Positions 44,264-52,340 of a stretch of 64,000 nt of DNA are shown here, one piece after another. The stretch covers positions 1-64,000 of the forward strand of contig NZ_VMNW02000025.1 in NCBI RefSeq assembly GCF_007713735.2, written 5' to 3'. Source of the stretch: Amycolatopsis acidicola (GTDB taxonomy: Bacteria > Actinomycetota > Actinomycetes > Mycobacteriales > Pseudonocardiaceae). Position 1 is the first letter of the stretch. Every line of letters starts with the position of its first letter. The translations under genes were made by a program, and so were the position numbers. The notes beneath the pieces are model-generated. The model did not search any database. It saw nothing but the letters and a program-made list of their open reading frames with translations, and was not told the DNA's origin.

Positions 44264-45166
44264 ATGTCCCCCGTCTTCCGCCACTCCTACAGCAACTCCG
44301 GCGCGGTCAACGCCGTGTTCACCCTCGCTCAGGAACGCGGCTTCTACGAGGAAGCGGGCGTCGAGGTCGAACTGGTCGTCTATCCCCGGACCAGCGACGC
44401 GCTCGACGCCGCCATCCGGCGCGAGGTCGACGCGGCCACCTGCCCCGGCGTGTGCATCCTCAACCAGGCGATGGCGGGCGCGGACCCCGTCAACGTGATG
44501 AACATGGAGGACGAGAACGTCTTCGGGATGATCGGCGCCCGCCACATCACCAAGCCCGGCGACCTGAAGGGAACGACCATCGGCACGTTCGGGCTGGGCG
44601 ACCAGAACCAGGTGGTGATCAGCCGGGCGCTGACGAAGCTCGGCCTCGACCCGAAGACCGATGTCGAGTTCAAACCCGACTTCCCGGACCGCGCGTCCCT
44701 GCTCGCCGCGGTCGACCGGGGCGACATCAGCGCGATCTGTTTCACCGTGCCGACTCCGCTGATGGCCCGCAAGATGGGCCTGCCGATCCTGCTGGACTTC
44801 CGGGACGAGCCCGAGCCCTACCAGTGCGGCGCCGTGGTGACCAGCCGCCGCTACGCCGACGAGAATCCCGCCACCCTCGTGCGTTTCCTGGCCGGCTCGA
44901 TGAAGGGCGCCAGGCTGTTCCAGGAAGACGCCGACGCCGCCCTGCCGCATCTGGCGAAAGCCAGCAGGCTCGACGACGAGGACGTCCTGCGCGAGGTGCA
45001 CGGGCTGTTCTCCACCGCGCTGCGCACCCTGACGCCGTCACTGCCCCCGCTTTCGGCCGTGGCCGCCGACCTGGAGTCCGCGCTCGGCCGGCCGCTGGAA
45101 GTCGATCTAGGCGCGCTCGTCGACCAGTCCTTCGTCGAGCCGGCGAGGACGCTGGCCGCGCGCTGA
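44264..45166 (+). CDS. NMT1/THI5-like binding-protein-fold protein without signal peptide
   Basis: This 300-residue protein has the NMT1/SsuA-like fold, with SNSGAVNAVFTLAQERGFYEE at the N-terminus, only a part of which (VFTLAQERGFYEEAGVEVEL) is quoted further, and the hinge LKGTTIGTFGLGDQNQV. It begins directly with the first beta strand and lacks signal peptide and lipobox, so it appears cytoplasmic. THI5-type members are enzymes, others are receptors or sensors. GAAGGAG precedes ATG 44264. It lies between the racemase-like gene and the ATPase gene of an importer that already has its own receptor, so a metabolic or sensing role is more likely than transport. Confidence 0.7.
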   Translation: MSPVFRHSYSNSGAVNAVFTLAQERGFYEEAGVEVELVVYPRTSDALDAAIRREVDAATCPGVCILNQAMAGADPVNVMNMEDENVFGMIGARHITKPGDLKGTTIGTFGLGDQNQVVISRALTKLGLDPKTDVEFKPDFPDRASLLAAVDRGDISAICFTVPTPLMARKMGLPILLDFRDEPEPYQCGAVVTSRRYADENPATLVRFLAGSMKGARLFQEDADAALPHLAKASRLDDEDVLREVHGLFSTALRTLTPSLPPLSAVAADLESALGRPLEVDLGALVDQSFVEPARTLAAR

Positions 45167-45194
45167 ACTCCGTTACCCAGGAAGGCGAACGACC

Positions 45195-46358
45195 ATGACA
45201 AGTTCGGTTGCCCAGTCCAGGCCCGCGCGCACGGACGGCGGTTCCCCGGCGGCGGAAGGGGATCTCGTCGTCCGCGGCCTGGTGCGCCATTACCCGGGCG
45301 GCGCGGGAGTTTCCGGGATCGACCTGACCGTGCCGAAGGGGGAGCTGGTCAGCCTGCTGGGCGCGTCGGGCTGCGGGAAGACCACCACGCTGCGATGCCT
45401 GGCCGGGATCGACACCCCGACCGGCGGTGACATCTGGATCGGCGGCCGGGCCGTGTGGTCGCGGCGGGACAAGATCGACCTGCCGCCCGAACGCCGCGAC
45501 ATCGGCCTGGTGTTCCAGTCCTACGCGCTGTGGCCGCACATGACGGCGCTGGAGAACGTGATGTACCCGTTGCGCGCCAGGAAGATCCGCCGGCGCGAGG
45601 CCGGGGAACGCGCGCAGCGGATGCTCGACCTTGTCGGGCTCGGGCCGCTGGCCGGGCGGACGCCCGACCGGCTCAGCGGCGGGCAGCAGCAGCGCGTCGC
45701 GCTGGCCCGCGCGATGGTCTACCAGCCCAAGCTGCTGCTGTTCGACGAGCCGCTGAGCAACCTCGACGCCGAGCTCCGGGAAACGGTCCGGCACGACATC
45801 CGGCGCACCCAGCAGGAACTCGGGATCACCGCGCTGTACGTGACGCACGACCGCACCGAGGCGATGGCGCTGTCCGACCGGATCGTGGTCATGGCGGAGG
45901 GCCGGTTCGTGCAGGCCGGTTCGCCGCGGGAACTGCTCGCCGAGCCCGCGTCGCCGTTCGTCGCGTCGCTGCTGGGTTCGGCGAACCTCCTGCGCGGCCA
46001 GGTCGACCGGGTCACGCGCGAGGCCGGGACCGCGGTGGTGACGATCGCGCTGCCGGGCGGCGCGAAACTCCGGGCGAGGGCAAGGGAACCGCTCCCGGCA
46101 GGCAGCCAGGCGGTGGTGGCGATCCGGCCGACGGCCCTGCGGCTGTCCGCGGACCTACGGCTTTCGGCCGACGGCGAGGGTTTCGCGGGGCGGCTGCGGG
46201 ACTGGTACCCGACCGGCCCGGAGTTCGAGTACGTCGTGGAGGCCGGCGGCACCACCGTGAAAGTGCTCAGCCACACCGATCTGAGCCTCGACCGAGGCGA
46301 CGACGTGGTGCTGCGCTACGACCTCGCATCAGCCACCTGTTTCGGCGAGAACACCTAG
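45195..46358 (+). CDS. ABC transporter ATP-binding protein (Fe3+/polyamine-type)
   Basis: This 387-residue ATPase has Walker A GASGCGKTT near residue 53, the signature LSGGQQQRVALARAM, Walker B LLLFDEPLSNLDAE and the switch His in YVTHDRTEA. A C-terminal TOBE-type regulatory domain follows. It powers the fused permease encoded upstream. The stop codon TAG lies inside the CTAG at the left end of the repeat element at 46355-46627. Confidence 0.92.
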   Translation: MTSSVAQSRPARTDGGSPAAEGDLVVRGLVRHYPGGAGVSGIDLTVPKGELVSLLGASGCGKTTTLRCLAGIDTPTGGDIWIGGRAVWSRRDKIDLPPERRDIGLVFQSYALWPHMTALENVMYPLRARKIRRREAGERAQRMLDLVGLGPLAGRTPDRLSGGQQQRVALARAMVYQPKLLLFDEPLSNLDAELRETVRHDIRRTQQELGITALYVTHDRTEAMALSDRIVVMAEGRFVQAGSPRELLAEPASPFVASLLGSANLLRGQVDRVTREAGTAVVTIALPGGAKLRARAREPLPAGSQAVVAIRPTALRLSADLRLSADGEGFAGRLRDWYPTGPEFEYVVEAGGTTVKVLSHTDLSLDRGDDVVLRYDLASATCFGENT

Positions 46359-46391
46359 GTTTCGTGACCCTCTCCGGTTTACGTTGCCGTG

Positions 46392-46454
46392 TTTGCCCCT
46401 GCGGTCGGTGAGTTTGCCCGCCGCGTCACTGATTTTGCCGGTCCGGTCGCTGAG
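46392..46454. repeat. Three degenerate 21-bp repeats (tttgcc type)
   Basis: Units at 46392-46412, 46413-46433 and 46434-46454 each start tttgcc and end gag or gat, with cggtc- or cgtc-like centres. The pattern tttgccnnnncggtcnntgag fits best. A fourth, diverged start follows at 46455. They form the left part of the MITE-like element. Confidence 0.7.
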
Positions 46455-46476
46455 TTTGCCCACGGCGGCAGCGGTC

Positions 46477-46581
46477 GGCCAACTCGGCAACGCCTCGGGC
46501 CAACTCGGCAACGCCCCGGGCCAACTCGGCAACGCCCCGGGCCAACTCGGCAACGCCAGGGGCCAACTCGGCGCCCTGGCG
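46477..46581. repeat. Five tandem 21-bp repeats (ggccaactcggcaacgcc type)
   Basis: Units start at 46477, 46498, 46519, 46540 and 46561. Each begins ggccaactcggc; units 2 and 3 are identical, and units 1, 4 and 5 differ at their ends. There are no spacers, so it is not a CRISPR. A 21-bp period keeps all frames open, giving seven-residue repeat peptides (GQLGNAP or WPGALPS), but there is no ribosome site or independent sign of coding. Confidence 0.85.
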
Positions 46582-46623
46582 GGCAAACACACCCGCGCGT
46601 AAAGACCACAAGATCACGAAACA

Positions 46624-47469
46624 CTAGCCGGTCGCGGCGCCGACCGGTTCCAGGTCGGGCCCGAGGTCGCCGGCGAAGGCGGCGGCGATGGCCTCTTCGG
46701 TCCAGCCGCCCGGGTCGGTCAGCACCCGTGCACCGCGCGGGTGCTTGACCACCCCGAGAGCCATCCCGGCCGGCCGCCCGATGAGACGGACGACCTGCCC
46801 GTTGACCCGGGCGGCCGCGTCGCTCAGCAGGTACGTCACGAGCGGGGCGATCGCCTCCGGCTCCGGTTCCTCCGGCCGGAAAACCGTGCCTGGCCGGCGC
46901 GTCCCCGTGCCGCGCGCCTGCGGGGCGATCGCGTTGACCCGCACGCCCGGGGGCACATCCAGCGCCCACGAATAGGTCAGCGACGCCACCGCGCCCTTGG
47001 TCGCCGCATACGTGGCACTGCGCGGTATCCCGGCCTGTGCCCGCGACGACACGTTCACGATCGAGCCGGAACCCTGGCGCACCATGGCTTTCAGCGCGGC
47101 GGCTCCACAGTGGAGGGTGCCGAGCAGGTTGACCTCCACGGTGCGCCGGGTGATCTCCGGGTCCTCCTCCCAGCTCCAGCCCTCCGGCCGCACACCGGCG
47201 TTGTTCACCAGGCCGTCGATCCGGCCGAACTCGCGCAGGCACGTGCCGACCAGTGTCTCGGCGGTGTCCGGGTCGGCGACCGAACCGGCACAGCCGAACG
47301 CCGTCGCCCCGGCGAGCCGCAGTTGTTCCACCACGTCCGCCACACCGGCGACGTCGTTCACGACCACGCGCGCGCCCCGGGCCGCCAGCCGCGCCGCATA
47401 CGCGCGCCCGAGCCCCCGAGCCGCGCCCGTGACGACGATCACCTTGCCCGCCAAGGAAATCCCGGTCAC
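46624..47469 (-). CDS. SDR-family oxidoreductase
   Basis: This 281-residue short-chain dehydrogenase has TGAARGLGRAYA near the N-terminus, VNNAGVRPEG and the catalytic YAATK. The C-terminus is longer than in the minimal SDR by about 25 residues, ending in EPVGAATG. GTG 47469 overlaps the GntR stop (GTGA). It is the last gene of the second ABC module. Function within the pathway is unknown; oxidation of a hydroxyl on the imported compound is likely. The stop codon comes from the border of the MITE-like element. Confidence 0.8.
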   Translation of the reverse strand: MTGISLAGKVIVVTGAARGLGRAYAARLAARGARVVVNDVAGVADVVEQLRLAGATAFGCAGSVADPDTAETLVGTCLREFGRIDGLVNNAGVRPEGWSWEEDPEITRRTVEVNLLGTLHCGAAALKAMVRQGSGSIVNVSSRAQAGIPRSATYAATKGAVASLTYSWALDVPPGVRVNAIAPQARGTGTRRPGTVFRPEEPEPEAIAPLVTYLLSDAAARVNGQVVRLIGRPAGMALGVVKHPRGARVLTDPGGWTEEAIAAAFAGDLGPDLEPVGAATG

Positions 47470-48161
47470 CCGCCCTCACCCTCCGCACGGTCCGGCAACG
47501 CCAGCCCCTGCCGCACCGCCGCGATGTGATGCCGCATCGCCGCCTCCGCCACCTCGCCGTCGTTGATCCGCAGCGCGGCGACGATCGCCCGGTGCTCGGC
47601 CATCGTGTCCGGCCGCGGATGCGGCACCGCGAAATCGTGGAACTGCTTGACCACCAAGGGATACGGGGTGGCCGACAGCAGCCGCAGCAGGGTGGGCTGC
47701 CGCGCCGCGGTGATCACCAGCGTGTGGAACTCGTGGTTGAGCCGCGAGTACGTCTCGGCATCGCCGTCGCGATCCGCGTCGGCCATCGACGCCATCAGCT
47801 CGTCCAGCCGGTCGCATTCCTCCGGGAGGATCCTGGCGGCGGCCAGTCCCGCGGCGGCCGACTCCAGGATCTCCCTCGTCTCCAGGATCCCGTGCGCCTC
47901 CTCCAGCGAGAACTGCCGCACCCTGGCCGACCGGTTGAGTTCGAGCGAGATGTAGTTCTCCTGCTCCAGCGCGATCAGCACCGAGCGGAGGGTGGCGCGC
48001 GAGATGTCCAGCGCGGCGGTCAGCTCGCTTTCGATCAGCCGCTGGTTGGGCCGGTAGTCGCCGCGCCGGATCGCGGCGGCGAGCTCGCGCCGGGCACGGA
48101 GCACCGTCCCGGTCAGCGAACGATCCTCGTCCGCCGGCTCGGCGGGCAAACTGGCCGGCAT
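47466..48161 (-). CDS. GntR-family regulator with FCD domain
   Basis: This 231-residue protein is a sister of the regulator at 39100-39801, with the same winged-helix sequence ARRELAAAIRRGDYRPNQRL and FCD metal-site residues in NHEFHTLVI and AMRHHIA. AGGGGGA precedes ATG 48161. It is encoded inside the second import module, between the binding protein and an SDR, and probably controls that module, whose promoter lies about 8 kb upstream at 56504-56532. Confidence 0.9.
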   Translation of the reverse strand: MPASLPAEPADEDRSLTGTVLRARRELAAAIRRGDYRPNQRLIESELTAALDISRATLRSVLIALEQENYISLELNRSARVRQFSLEEAHGILETREILESAAAGLAAARILPEECDRLDELMASMADADRDGDAETYSRLNHEFHTLVITAARQPTLLRLLSATPYPLVVKQFHDFAVPHPRPDTMAEHRAIVAALRINDGEVAEAAMRHHIAAVRQGLALPDRAEGEGG

Positions 48162-48225
48162 CAGCGGTCCCCCTGATCACTTTCTTCTTCTCCTGGCCCG
48201 GAAGGCCACCCGGCACGCGGCGGCT

Positions 48226-49380
48226 TCACCGCGAGAACAGCCCCTTCCACTCGGTCCGGGCCTTGTCCAGCTCGCTCGTGGCGACCTGGTCGGTGTTGAG
48301 CGGGATGATCGGCATGTCCGAGAAGGCGGGCTGGTACGGCGCCGCCGACGCCGGCGGGTCCACGCCGGGGTAGAACGAGCCGATGCCCTCCTTTTCCACA
48401 TACATCCGCTGTCCCGCTTCACTGAGCAGCCAGTCGTCGAACAGCTTAGCGATCGCCGCGTGCGGTGCCGTGGAGGTGATGGCGTACGTCTGTCCGGCCA
48501 GCGGCGTGCCCTCCTGCGGGTAGTAGACCTTCAGCGGGACTTTGGTCTGGGCCACGGTCTGCGACACCCGGAACCCCGACGTGACCGACACGCTGACCTG
48601 TCCCTGCGCGACCTTCTGCGCCTCTTCGGCCGAGCTGCCGGTCGAGGTCAGCGGCCCGTTGGCCGCCCAGTCCCGGAACACCGACGGGTCCAGCTTGCCG
48701 CGCAGCCCGTAGTACCAGTAGAGCGAGCCCTCGTTGGCGGACACGTTGGGCACGTCCCACTTGCCCTTCAGCGCGGGGTCGGCCAGGTCCGCCCAGCTGG
48801 TGACGGGCTTGGCGTATTTCCCGGGGTTCACCACCACGGCGAAGGCATACGCGACCGGGGCGATGTAGTACCCCGGCTTCTGCGCGACGTACTTCGACGC
48901 GGCCGTGTAATGCACCGATTCGGGTGAGTCGTACTGCGTCAGGCCATTGCCGTCCGCGAGCTCGGAAAGCAGCCGCGGGGACGCCACCCCGAAGAAATCG
49001 GTCTTGCCCTGTCCGGCCGAGACCTCCTGTTCCAGGCGCGAGGACAGCTGCCCGGACGTGAGCCGCTCGAACGTCAGCTTGGCTCCCGGCAACCCGTACT
49101 GCTGCTGGAAAGCGGCGAACATCGCGGTGGCGGTGGTGGGCGCGACGACCGAGTCGATCCAGCTCAGTTCGTTCTCGCCCCGCGCCTGCGCGATCAGGCG
49201 CGCTACCCGGTCGTGCTCGGCGCCGGTGAGCTTGTCGAGCACCGGCGCGGTGACACCGGAGATGTCCACCTGCGCCCCGCTGTCGTCCCCGCCCGGGCCA
49301 CAGGCCGTGAGCGCGAGCACGGCGGTCAGGCACGCGGCGAGCGCGCGGCGCGGGTTTTTCTTCGCTGCTGGTCGGTTCAT
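48226..49380 (-). CDS. ABC transporter substrate-binding lipoprotein (Fe3+/polyamine-type)
   Basis: This 384-residue receptor has a Sec-type signal peptide with a hydrophobic ACLTAVLALTAC and the lipobox Cys near residue 27. The mature start VDISGVTAPVLDKLTGAE closely matches the lipoprotein at 40417-41583, while the rest has diverged, suggesting a related but different ligand. ATG 49380 is chosen because AAGGAG lies nine bases upstream; a GTG at 49398 includes the start of that motif. It is cotranscribed with its ATPase and permease, which are encoded far upstream in the same operon. Confidence 0.88.
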   Translation of the reverse strand: MNRPAAKKNPRRALAACLTAVLALTACGPGGDDSGAQVDISGVTAPVLDKLTGAEHDRVARLIAQARGENELSWIDSVVAPTTATAMFAAFQQQYGLPGAKLTFERLTSGQLSSRLEQEVSAGQGKTDFFGVASPRLLSELADGNGLTQYDSPESVHYTAASKYVAQKPGYYIAPVAYAFAVVVNPGKYAKPVTSWADLADPALKGKWDVPNVSANEGSLYWYYGLRGKLDPSVFRDWAANGPLTSTGSSAEEAQKVAQGQVSVSVTSGFRVSQTVAQTKVPLKVYYPQEGTPLAGQTYAITSTAPHAAIAKLFDDWLLSEAGQRMYVEKEGIGSFYPGVDPPASAAPYQPAFSDMPIIPLNTDQVATSELDKARTEWKGLFSR

Positions 49381-49429
49381 GATCGAGGGCTCCTTCACCT
49401 GTCCACGTCGTTGTGGCTGCCGGAACGGC

Positions 49430-50311
49430 TTATGCGCGATGTCCGGCGGGCTCGGCCGGGAGCCGCTTGCCCGCGCCGTCCCACGCCCGGTGCAGCGGGT
49501 CGGCCACGTCGACCGCCAGTTCGCCGATGCCTTCGACAGTCATCACCACGTGGTCGCCGTCCTGCACCGGGCCCATGCCGACGTGGTAGGTGCCGGTGGC
49601 GATCACGTCGCCGGGCACCACCCCCGCCACCGACGACGCGACCTCGATGAGCCGGTCGATGCGGTTGGCCATCCGCGCGGTCGAATAGCGCTGCCGCACC
49701 TCGCCGTTGACCGAGAGTTCGACGGTGAGGTCGTGCGGGTCGGGAATCTCGTCCGCGGTCACGAGCACCGGCCCCATCGGGCCGAACCCCGCCGGCGATT
49801 TCTTGAAGTAGTAGGTGGTGCCGACGTCGCGGGCCGACAGGTCGAGGAAGCCGGTGTAGCCGAACACGTGGTCCATCGCGTCCGCCGCCGCGATGTCCCG
49901 CCCGGCCCGGCCGATCACCACCGCCAGCTCCGGCTCGTGGTGGAACACCCTGGCCTCGACCGGCGGGAGCGTCACCGTCGATCCGGTCGGGACGACGGAC
50001 AACGGCGACTTGAGGAAGAAGTCGGCGGCCACGCCCTGCCTGTCGTCGGCGTAGTTCTTCACCGCGCAGAGCAGCTGTTTCGGCGACGGCACCGGCGCCT
50101 CCAGCGAAACCGCGGCCAGCGGCGGATGGGCCAGCGTGGCGTCGGCCGCCAGCGCGGCCAGCTCCGCGCGCTTGTCCGCGTAGGTCTCGATGAGCAGCTC
50201 GACCCGGTCCTGCGGCGCGGTGGTGGCGGGCACGACCGAATCGGGCACGGCCGTGACCCGGCCGTCCGCGACCACGCCGAGCGTGCCGCCGTCGTAGCAG
50301 CAGAAGATCAT
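49430..50311 (-). CDS. Fumarylacetoacetate hydrolase (FAH)-family protein
   Basis: This 293-residue enzyme has the FAH C-terminal fold, which binds Mg2+ or Mn2+ through acidic residues. Visible are HHEPELAVVIGRAGRDI, the GYTGFLDLSARD loop with its Asp and the late GDVIATGTYHVGMGP. Members hydrolyse C-C bonds, hydrate 2-oxo-dienoates or decarboxylate. Beside a 2-hydroxyacid dehydrogenase and Gfo/Idh/MocA oxidoreductase it could dehydrate or cleave a 2-oxo acid. The start overlaps the preceding stop by one base. Confidence 0.85.
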   Translation of the reverse strand: MIFCCYDGGTLGVVADGRVTAVPDSVVPATTAPQDRVELLIETYADKRAELAALAADATLAHPPLAAVSLEAPVPSPKQLLCAVKNYADDRQGVAADFFLKSPLSVVPTGSTVTLPPVEARVFHHEPELAVVIGRAGRDIAAADAMDHVFGYTGFLDLSARDVGTTYYFKKSPAGFGPMGPVLVTADEIPDPHDLTVELSVNGEVRQRYSTARMANRIDRLIEVASSVAGVVPGDVIATGTYHVGMGPVQDGDHVVMTVEGIGELAVDVADPLHRAWDGAGKRLPAEPAGHRA

Positions 50312-51333
50312 CAGGACTCCTCGGTGTTCTCGTAGGGACGGCGGTGCTCCCAGACCTCCGGGTTGACGAGTCCGGCCGGCCTGGTGCCCGCCGCGCAGGC
50401 CAGCACGCGCCGGCCGATCTCGCGGGCCCTGACCTCGTCCGACTGCGCCGTGACGCCGCCGATGTGCGGGGTGAGGATCACGTTTTCCAGCCGCCGCAAG
50501 GGAGAATCGACCGGCAGCGGCTCCTGTTCGAAGACGTCCAGCGCGGCTCCGGCGAGCCGGTTCTCGCGCAGGGCGGCCACCAGCGGGGCCTCCTCGACGA
50601 CCGGTCCGCGCGAGCAGTTCACCAGGAAGGCCGTCGGTTTCATGGCCGCGAGCAGGTCCGCGTCGACCAGATGGGTCGTCGCCGGGGTCAGCGGGACGTG
50701 CAGCAGCAGGACATCCGCCTGGCGGGCGCAGTCCGCGAGGTCCGCACATAGCTCGACACCGGCCTCGGCGGCTGTCTCCGCCGAAGCGAACGGGTCGTGG
50801 CCGATCAGCTTGCCGGGGCGCAGCACCGCGAGCTTCTTCGCGACTTCGAGGCCGATGTGGCCGAGCCCGACGACGGCCACCGTGCTGGTGGTCAGGTCCG
50901 AGCCGATGTCCTGTTCCACCCGGGAATACCGGTCACGGACCCGGCCCCAGTCCACGCCGCCCCGCAGGTCGCGGTCGGCTGCGACGATGCGCCGCGTCAG
51001 CGCGAGCACCGTGCCGAGGGTGAACTCGGCGACCGCGCTCGCCGCCGCGCCGGTGTTGGCGATGACCGGGATCCCGCGTGCCGTGGCCGCGCGGACGTCG
51101 ATCCACTCGTAACCCGCGGTCGGCGCCGCGATGATCCTCAGCTCCGGCGCCGACTCCAGGACCGGCCCGTCGACGGTGACGCCCTTGGTGGCGACGAGGA
51201 CGCGCGCCCCCGGCAGGTGCTTGCGCACGGTTTCGGCCCGCTGGTCTTCGCAGTACTCGACCGGGCCGAGCGAGCCCAGGATCCGTTCCGCCGTCCGGAG
51301 ATAGCCGAGCCGTTTGGTGATGACCGTGGTCAC
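50311..51333 (-). CDS. D-isomer-specific 2-hydroxyacid dehydrogenase
   Basis: This 340-residue NAD(P)-dependent dehydrogenase has the Rossmann motif VVGLGHIGLEVAKKL and the catalytic trio of the family: Arg in VNCSRGPVVEE, Glu in ALDVFEQEPLP and His in ILTPHIGGVT. It interconverts a D-2-hydroxy acid and a 2-oxo acid. GTG 51333 overlaps the stop of the upstream oxidoreductase gene (GTGA). Its position before the FAH-family gene suggests that it makes the 2-oxo acid for that enzyme. Confidence 0.88.
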   Translation of the reverse strand: MTTVITKRLGYLRTAERILGSLGPVEYCEDQRAETVRKHLPGARVLVATKGVTVDGPVLESAPELRIIAAPTAGYEWIDVRAATARGIPVIANTGAAASAVAEFTLGTVLALTRRIVAADRDLRGGVDWGRVRDRYSRVEQDIGSDLTTSTVAVVGLGHIGLEVAKKLAVLRPGKLIGHDPFASAETAAEAGVELCADLADCARQADVLLLHVPLTPATTHLVDADLLAAMKPTAFLVNCSRGPVVEEAPLVAALRENRLAGAALDVFEQEPLPVDSPLRRLENVILTPHIGGVTAQSDEVRAREIGRRVLACAAGTRPAGLVNPEVWEHRRPYENTEES

Positions 51334-52340
51334 GAGACTCCTTCCCTGATCGCGTGGTCGACCGCGTCGGCGACCCGCTGCGCCGCGACACCGTCCGCCC
51401 CGGACGCCGACGCGGGCCCGCCGCCCGCCGTGGCGGCGACGAAAGCGTCGAACTGAGCCGCATACACGTCGTGCGGCTCGACGCGGACGGTTCGCTCGCC
51501 GGTGTCCGAGACCAGCCGGAGCAGCCCGCCGCCGTGGTTGCCGATCGACTCCGAGACCGTGATCCGGCCGCGGGTGCCGAGCACGGTGATGCCGTTGCCG
51601 GGATGCCGCGCCCGCCCGGCGGCGATGGTCACCATCGCGCCCCGCGCCGAGGTGGCCGTGACCTCGACGACGCGGTGCGGGCCGCGTGCCGCGCCAGTGT
51701 CCTTTTCGGACATCCGGGCCGCCACGCCGCCCAGTTCGTCGTCGAGCAGCCAGCGGACGAGGTCGACGGCGTGGCTCCCGGTGCCGTTCATCGAGCCCCG
51801 GCTGGGGTTCGTGACCGCGCGCGAGGTGGCGAGCCGGGCCGTCGAATCGCCGCGCCCGAGCACGTGCAGGTACTCGACCCGTATCGCGACCGGGACGCCG
51901 ATCGTCCCGTCGCGGATCAGCGCCCGCGCGCGGTGGTGTGCCTCGTTGTGCCGCAGGTGGAATCCGGTGCCCAGGACCACCCCGGCCCGGCGGCAGGCCT
52001 CGGCGAGCCGGACGGCTCCCGTCGTTTCCGGCGCGAGCGGTTTCTCGCACAGCACGTGTTTTCCCGCCGCGGCCGCCTCGGCCACGTGCTGCTCGTGCCC
52101 GGCGTTGGCGGAACAGACGTACACATGGCTGATCTCCGGGTCGGCGAGCAGGGCACCGAGCGCGGTGCCACAGCCCGGCACGCCGTGCCGGGCGGCGAGG
52201 GCCGAGGCCCTCGCCGGGTCCGACCCGCACACCGCGAGAGCGGTAGCGGACCGGGCCCCGGCGAGGCCGGGCAACCCGAACGCGTCGGCGTGCCTGCCGG
52301 TGCCGACGACGAGCCACCCGGTGGGCGCGGGCGTGCTCAT
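51330..52340 (-). CDS. Gfo/Idh/MocA-family oxidoreductase
   Basis: This 336-residue dehydrogenase has an N-terminal Rossmann domain (VVGTGRHADAFG), the family motif CEKPLAP near residue 95 with the catalytic Lys, and the C-terminal alpha/beta domain with HAVDLVRWLL. Members oxidise hydroxyls on sugars, inositols and related compounds. It overlaps both neighbouring genes by four bases. With the 2-hydroxyacid dehydrogenase and FAH-family protein it suggests catabolism of a polyhydroxy acid or sugar derivative. Confidence 0.85.
   Translation of the reverse strand: MSTPAPTGWLVVGTGRHADAFGLPGLAGARSATALAVCGSDPARASALAARHGVPGCGTALGALLADPEISHVYVCSANAGHEQHVAEAAAAGKHVLCEKPLAPETTGAVRLAEACRRAGVVLGTGFHLRHNEAHHRARALIRDGTIGVPVAIRVEYLHVLGRGDSTARLATSRAVTNPSRGSMNGTGSHAVDLVRWLLDDELGGVAARMSEKDTGAARGPHRVVEVTATSARGAMVTIAAGRARHPGNGITVLGTRGRITVSESIGNHGGGLLRLVSDTGERTVRVEPHDVYAAQFDAFVAATAGGGPASASGADGVAAQRVADAVDHAIREGVS

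Larger units (their letters stand above)
46355..46627. mobile_element. MITE-like palindromic element between two convergent genes
   Basis: The 273-bp segment has imperfect inverted ends of about 45 bp. The left end (46355-46398) and the reverse complement of the right end (46581-46627) share CTAG, then gtttcgtga, tttacg and gtgtttgccc in the same order. CTAG at both borders (46355-46358 and 46624-46627) may be a target duplication. The interior is made of two sets of 21-bp repeats. Both flanking genes take their TAG stop from the border CTAG. No transposase is encoded. It may be a non-autonomous element, a bidirectional terminator, or both. Confidence 0.5.

Noticed and set aside
46477..46581. 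Possible CRISPR array
   Set aside because: The 21-bp units are directly adjacent with no unique spacers, and no cas gene is present.
46329..46617. Repeat-peptide frames on both strands of the 21-bp repeat array
   Set aside because: A 21-bp period automatically keeps frames open and makes heptad peptides. There is no ribosome site, and the frames overlap the end of the ATPase gene.
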